From positions 1 through 64,000 of the forward strand of contig UCEZ01000031.1 of the NCBI GenBank assembly GCA_900471525.1: a DNA stretch of 64,000 bases, given 5' to 3'. Below the pieces are notes generated by a model, which was not told the origin of the DNA, searched no databases, and saw only the letters and a program-made list of their open reading frames with translations. This document shows, piece after piece, positions 62,162-64,000 of the stretch; position 1 is the first letter of the stretch, and each line of letters begins with the position of its first letter. This DNA is from Hyphomicrobiales bacterium. GTDB lineage: Bacteria; Pseudomonadota; Alphaproteobacteria; Rhizobiales; Rhizobiaceae. Made by a program: the position numbers and the translations under genes.

Positions 62162-63172
62162 TTATTTGGCCTGCCACGCGTACCAGCGCTCGCCGATCGC
62201 ATCGCGATTGGCAGCCCAATACGCCATGTCGGCATTGATCTGGCTCGCCGACTGCATGTCCGGCAGGGTCATGCGCAGCTTTTCATCCATGATGGCGCTG
62301 GAATCGAGATTGATCGGCGCGTAGCCGGTGGTGATCGCCATGTTGGCCTGGGCATCGGCGCTGGTGGCCGCCGCAATAAACTTCATCGCCGCTTCCTTGT
62401 TGTTCGTACCCTTCGGCACGACAAGGGCATCCGCCGCCGTGATGTTCTGATCCCAGGACGTTTCGACGGTAACGCCGGTTTCGGCAAGCGCCGTCAGACG
62501 GCCATTCCAGAAGGAACCGAAAGGCGCTTCAGCAGAAGCAAGAAGCTGCTGCGATTGCGCGCCGCCGGTCCACCAGATGATGTCGGCCTTGATCGTGTCG
62601 AGCTTCTTGAAGGCACGATCCAGGTCGAGAGGATAGAGCTTCTCGGGCGCGACGCCGTCTGCCAGCAAGGCAGCTTCGATCACGCCAGGCGCCGACCATT
62701 TGTAGAAGGTGCGCTTTCCGGGAAACTTCACGGTGTCGAAGAGATCAGCCCAGGTCTTCGGGCAGGCAGAGACCGCGTCCTTGTTGCAGCCGATGACGAA
62801 GGAGTAATAGAAACTGCCGACGGAGTAGTCGGTCAGGAAGCGTGGATCGAGCTTGGATTTGTCGATGATCGAGAAATCCAGCTTTTCGAGCATTCCGGCC
62901 TGGCCGGCCTGGACGGCATAGTCACCCTCGACGTCGACGACGTCCCAGGTGACGCTGCCGGCCTCGACCATGGCCTTGAGCTTGCCGTAGTCGGTCGGTC
63001 CATCCTGCACCACGTTGATGCCGTTTTCCGAAGTGAACGGATCGGCCCAGGCCGTCTTTTGCGCGTCCTGCGTCGTCCCGCCCCAACTGGTGAAGACCAG
63101 GTCGGCGGCGCTTGCCTGTGTCGAAAGACCAAGCGTTGCGGCCATTGCCGCGATAATCAAACTGTTTTTCAT
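62162..63172 (-). CDS. PotD-like extracellular solute-binding protein
   Basis: A 336-residue periplasmic protein of the spermidine/putrescine-binding-like family. A signal peptide (MKNSLIIAAMAATLGLS, cleaved after ASA) is followed by LVFTSWGGTTQDAQ, the family opening, and WDVVDVEGDYAVQAG. ITTGYAPIN near residue 285 is the usual late motif. The acidic residues that bind polyamine amines in PotD are not clearly matched, so the ligand could be another amine, amino acid derivative or sulfur compound. The neighbouring aldehyde dehydrogenase would fit an amine-derived aldehyde. Confidence 0.88.
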   Translation of the reverse strand: MKNSLIIAAMAATLGLSTQASAADLVFTSWGGTTQDAQKTAWADPFTSENGINVVQDGPTDYGKLKAMVEAGSVTWDVVDVEGDYAVQAGQAGMLEKLDFSIIDKSKLDPRFLTDYSVGSFYYSFVIGCNKDAVSACPKTWADLFDTVKFPGKRTFYKWSAPGVIEAALLADGVAPEKLYPLDLDRAFKKLDTIKADIIWWTGGAQSQQLLASAEAPFGSFWNGRLTALAETGVTVETSWDQNITAADALVVPKGTNNKEAAMKFIAAATSADAQANMAITTGYAPINLDSSAIMDEKLRMTLPDMQSASQINADMAYWAANRDAIGERWYAWQAK

Positions 63173-63216
63173 GTTCCCTTGCTCCGTTGATTTTTGACTG
63201 TTTTTCTTACCTTCAT

Positions 63217-63298
63217 GACAGCCGTCGGCTGTCCGTCCCGGGCTTTCCCTGGAAGGTGATGGAATCCCGAAATGTCGTCTTCGATGAGCCGTCGGCTC
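63217..63298. repeat. Two copies of a short palindrome between NIPSNAP and PotD-like genes
   Basis: GACAGCC-GTC-GGCTGTC (63217-63233) and GAGCC-GTC-GGCTC (63286-63298) share the core AGCCGTCGGCT except for one outer base and lie 65 bases apart in the 134-base gap. They may be two operator copies, or tandem hairpins ending the NIPSNAP message before the importer operon begins. Confidence 0.4.
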
Positions 63299-63306
63299 CT
63301 GCCGGA

Positions 63307-63645
63307 TCAGACCGGCCGCGATCCCCCCGTCGGTGAAAAGGCTGCCGGTTTCATGATCTTGTTTTCAGCGACCTCGATGAGATCCCGTATCTTCGGCAGA
63401 AACGCCTGCCAGTCCGCATCCGCCATCAACCGGCCGCGGCGCGCCTCCCGGTCGTCGAGGCTCGAAAAGCCCCAGATATGGACAATCTCGTTGATCACGC
63501 CGATTTCCGAGAAGAAGTAACCGATCAGCTCGCCCAGATGTTTCTTCTGGATGGCGATGCCCTCCTCTTCCACGACCTTGAGATAGGCTGGGATGGCACC
63601 GTTCTTCAGCCGGTAAGTGCGAATCTCGTAGACCATCGCCGTCAC
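63307..63645 (-). CDS. NIPSNAP family protein
   Basis: A 112-residue protein with the ferredoxin-like NIPSNAP fold: it opens YEIRTYRLKNGAIPAYL and has GELIGYFFSEIG and VHIWGFSSLDDREARRG. NIPSNAP proteins are related to antibiotic-monooxygenase and LsrG-type folds and have no settled biochemical role. The start overlaps the aldehyde dehydrogenase stop as ATGA, so it is made along with that enzyme. A second ATG lies three codons on. It lies upstream of the Pot-type importer on the same strand. Confidence 0.85.
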   Translation of the reverse strand: MTAMVYEIRTYRLKNGAIPAYLKVVEEEGIAIQKKHLGELIGYFFSEIGVINEIVHIWGFSSLDDREARRGRLMADADWQAFLPKIRDLIEVAENKIMKPAAFSPTGGSRPV

Positions 63646-64000
63646 CGCATCACGAAAGGATCGGGGATCGGATCATCGGATGTGCGAAGCCACACGGTCT
63701 TGGTGCGGGTGTAGCTCAGCGCTGCCGCAAGCCCGCCTTCGCGGCCGTCGCCGGAAAGCCCCGAGCCGCCAAACGGCGCGATCGGCGAGACCGCGCGATA
63801 GGTGTTGACCCAGACGATGCCGGCACGGATGGATTTCATCAGCCGGTGCGCCCGCGTCAGGTTCTGCGTGAAGATACCGGAAGCGAGTCCATAGGGCGTG
63901 CTGTTGGCCAGTTCGACCGCTTCAGCCTCCGTCTCGAAGGAGACGACGGAGAGAACCGGACCGAAGAATTCCTTGTCTAGTGACGGCGACTTCGTGCCGT
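63642..64000 (-). CDS. Aldehyde dehydrogenase, C-terminal part (cut by window end)
   Basis: About 119 C-terminal residues of an NAD(P)-dependent aldehyde dehydrogenase; the gene continues beyond 64000. EFFGPVLSVVSF, TPYGLASGIFT and the closing PFGGSGLSGDGREGG with the preceding WVNTYR are standard family motifs; the catalytic cysteine lies outside the window. It appears to belong to the same transcription unit as NIPSNAP and perhaps the importer, and would oxidise an aldehyde derived from the imported compound. Confidence 0.9.
   Translation of the reverse strand, partial: GTKSPSLDKEFFGPVLSVVSFETEAEAVELANSTPYGLASGIFTQNLTRAHRLMKSIRAGIVWVNTYRAVSPIAPFGGSGLSGDGREGGLAAALSYTRTKTVWLRTSDDPIPDPFVMR

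Noticed and set aside
1-64000. CRISPR array, tRNA/rRNA genes, intact insertion sequence or prophage
   Set aside because: No regularly spaced repeats, no cloverleaf or rRNA-like stretches in the gaps, and no complete transposase or phage genes were found.

Overview
The window reads as chromosome, chromid or megaplasmid DNA of a Rhizobiaceae-type alphaproteobacterium (Rhizobium/Agrobacterium/Sinorhizobium relatives). The reasons are high GC, tightly packed genes with ATGA-type stop/start overlaps, a great density of sugar, polyol, peptide and polyamine-type ABC importers each paired with its own ROK, SorC, LacI or TetR regulator, and one mosaic palindromic intergenic repeat of the RIME type. 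I see no rRNA or tRNA gene, intact insertion sequence, prophage or CRISPR array. The genus is an inference from gene content.

Region 1 (1-25.3 kb) is the least ordinary part. After the tail of a LacI-type regulator come an FkbM methyltransferase, a small SAM methyltransferase, a DUF3095 protein with class III cyclase-like motifs, a UDP-sugar dehydrogenase and a class III nucleotide cyclase. A peptide-type ABC importer (fused double ATPase, binding protein, two permeases) runs straight into three glycosyltransferases, two of them MurG-like and paralogous. Next are two methyltransferase-like proteins and a 905-residue ABC-exporter-like protein whose nucleotide-binding domain has lost its Walker A lysine, Walker B acids, signature and H-loop histidine and is split by about 290 extra residues. 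A stand-alone cyclic-nucleotide-binding protein follows directly, then a calcineurin-type phosphoesterase, a metallo-beta-lactamase-fold hydrolase, a polysaccharide-deacetylase-like protein and another glycosyltransferase. The inferred theme is glycoconjugate or polysaccharide assembly coupled to cyclic-nucleotide signalling. This is the best candidate here for an undescribed system.

Region 2 (25.5-34 kb) is a minus-strand sugar operon (binding protein, two permeases, SIS isomerase/deglycase, PfkB kinase, MalK-type ATPase) facing a ROK regulator, with a palindromic operator overlapping the ROK promoter. An aldo/keto reductase behind the ROK gene is broken by a one-base frameshift. Region 3 (34-37.7 kb) holds two TetR regulators with palindromic operators, an NmrA-like reductase with a DUF1772 membrane protein, an SDR, and the RIME-like repeat.

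Region 4 (38-49.4 kb) is one long minus-strand operon: ribose-type ABC importer, SorC regulator, aldo/keto reductase, GlpD/EryB-like dehydrogenase, LsrF-like aldolase, LyxK-like kinase and a GMC oxidoreductase. It looks like a polyol or ketose pathway mixing pieces seen in ery, lsr and lyx systems. A dual-specificity phosphatase lies alone beyond it. Region 5 (50.3-59.3 kb) is a second ribose-type importer with a ketose 3-epimerase, a FGGY kinase and a class II aldolase, facing a LacI regulator with a clear operator. Region 6 (59.3-64 kb) is a PotABCD-type importer followed upstream by a NIPSNAP protein and an aldehyde dehydrogenase cut by the window edge. Perfect or near-perfect stem-loops sit just after the binding-protein gene in several of these operons and probably set binding-protein excess.
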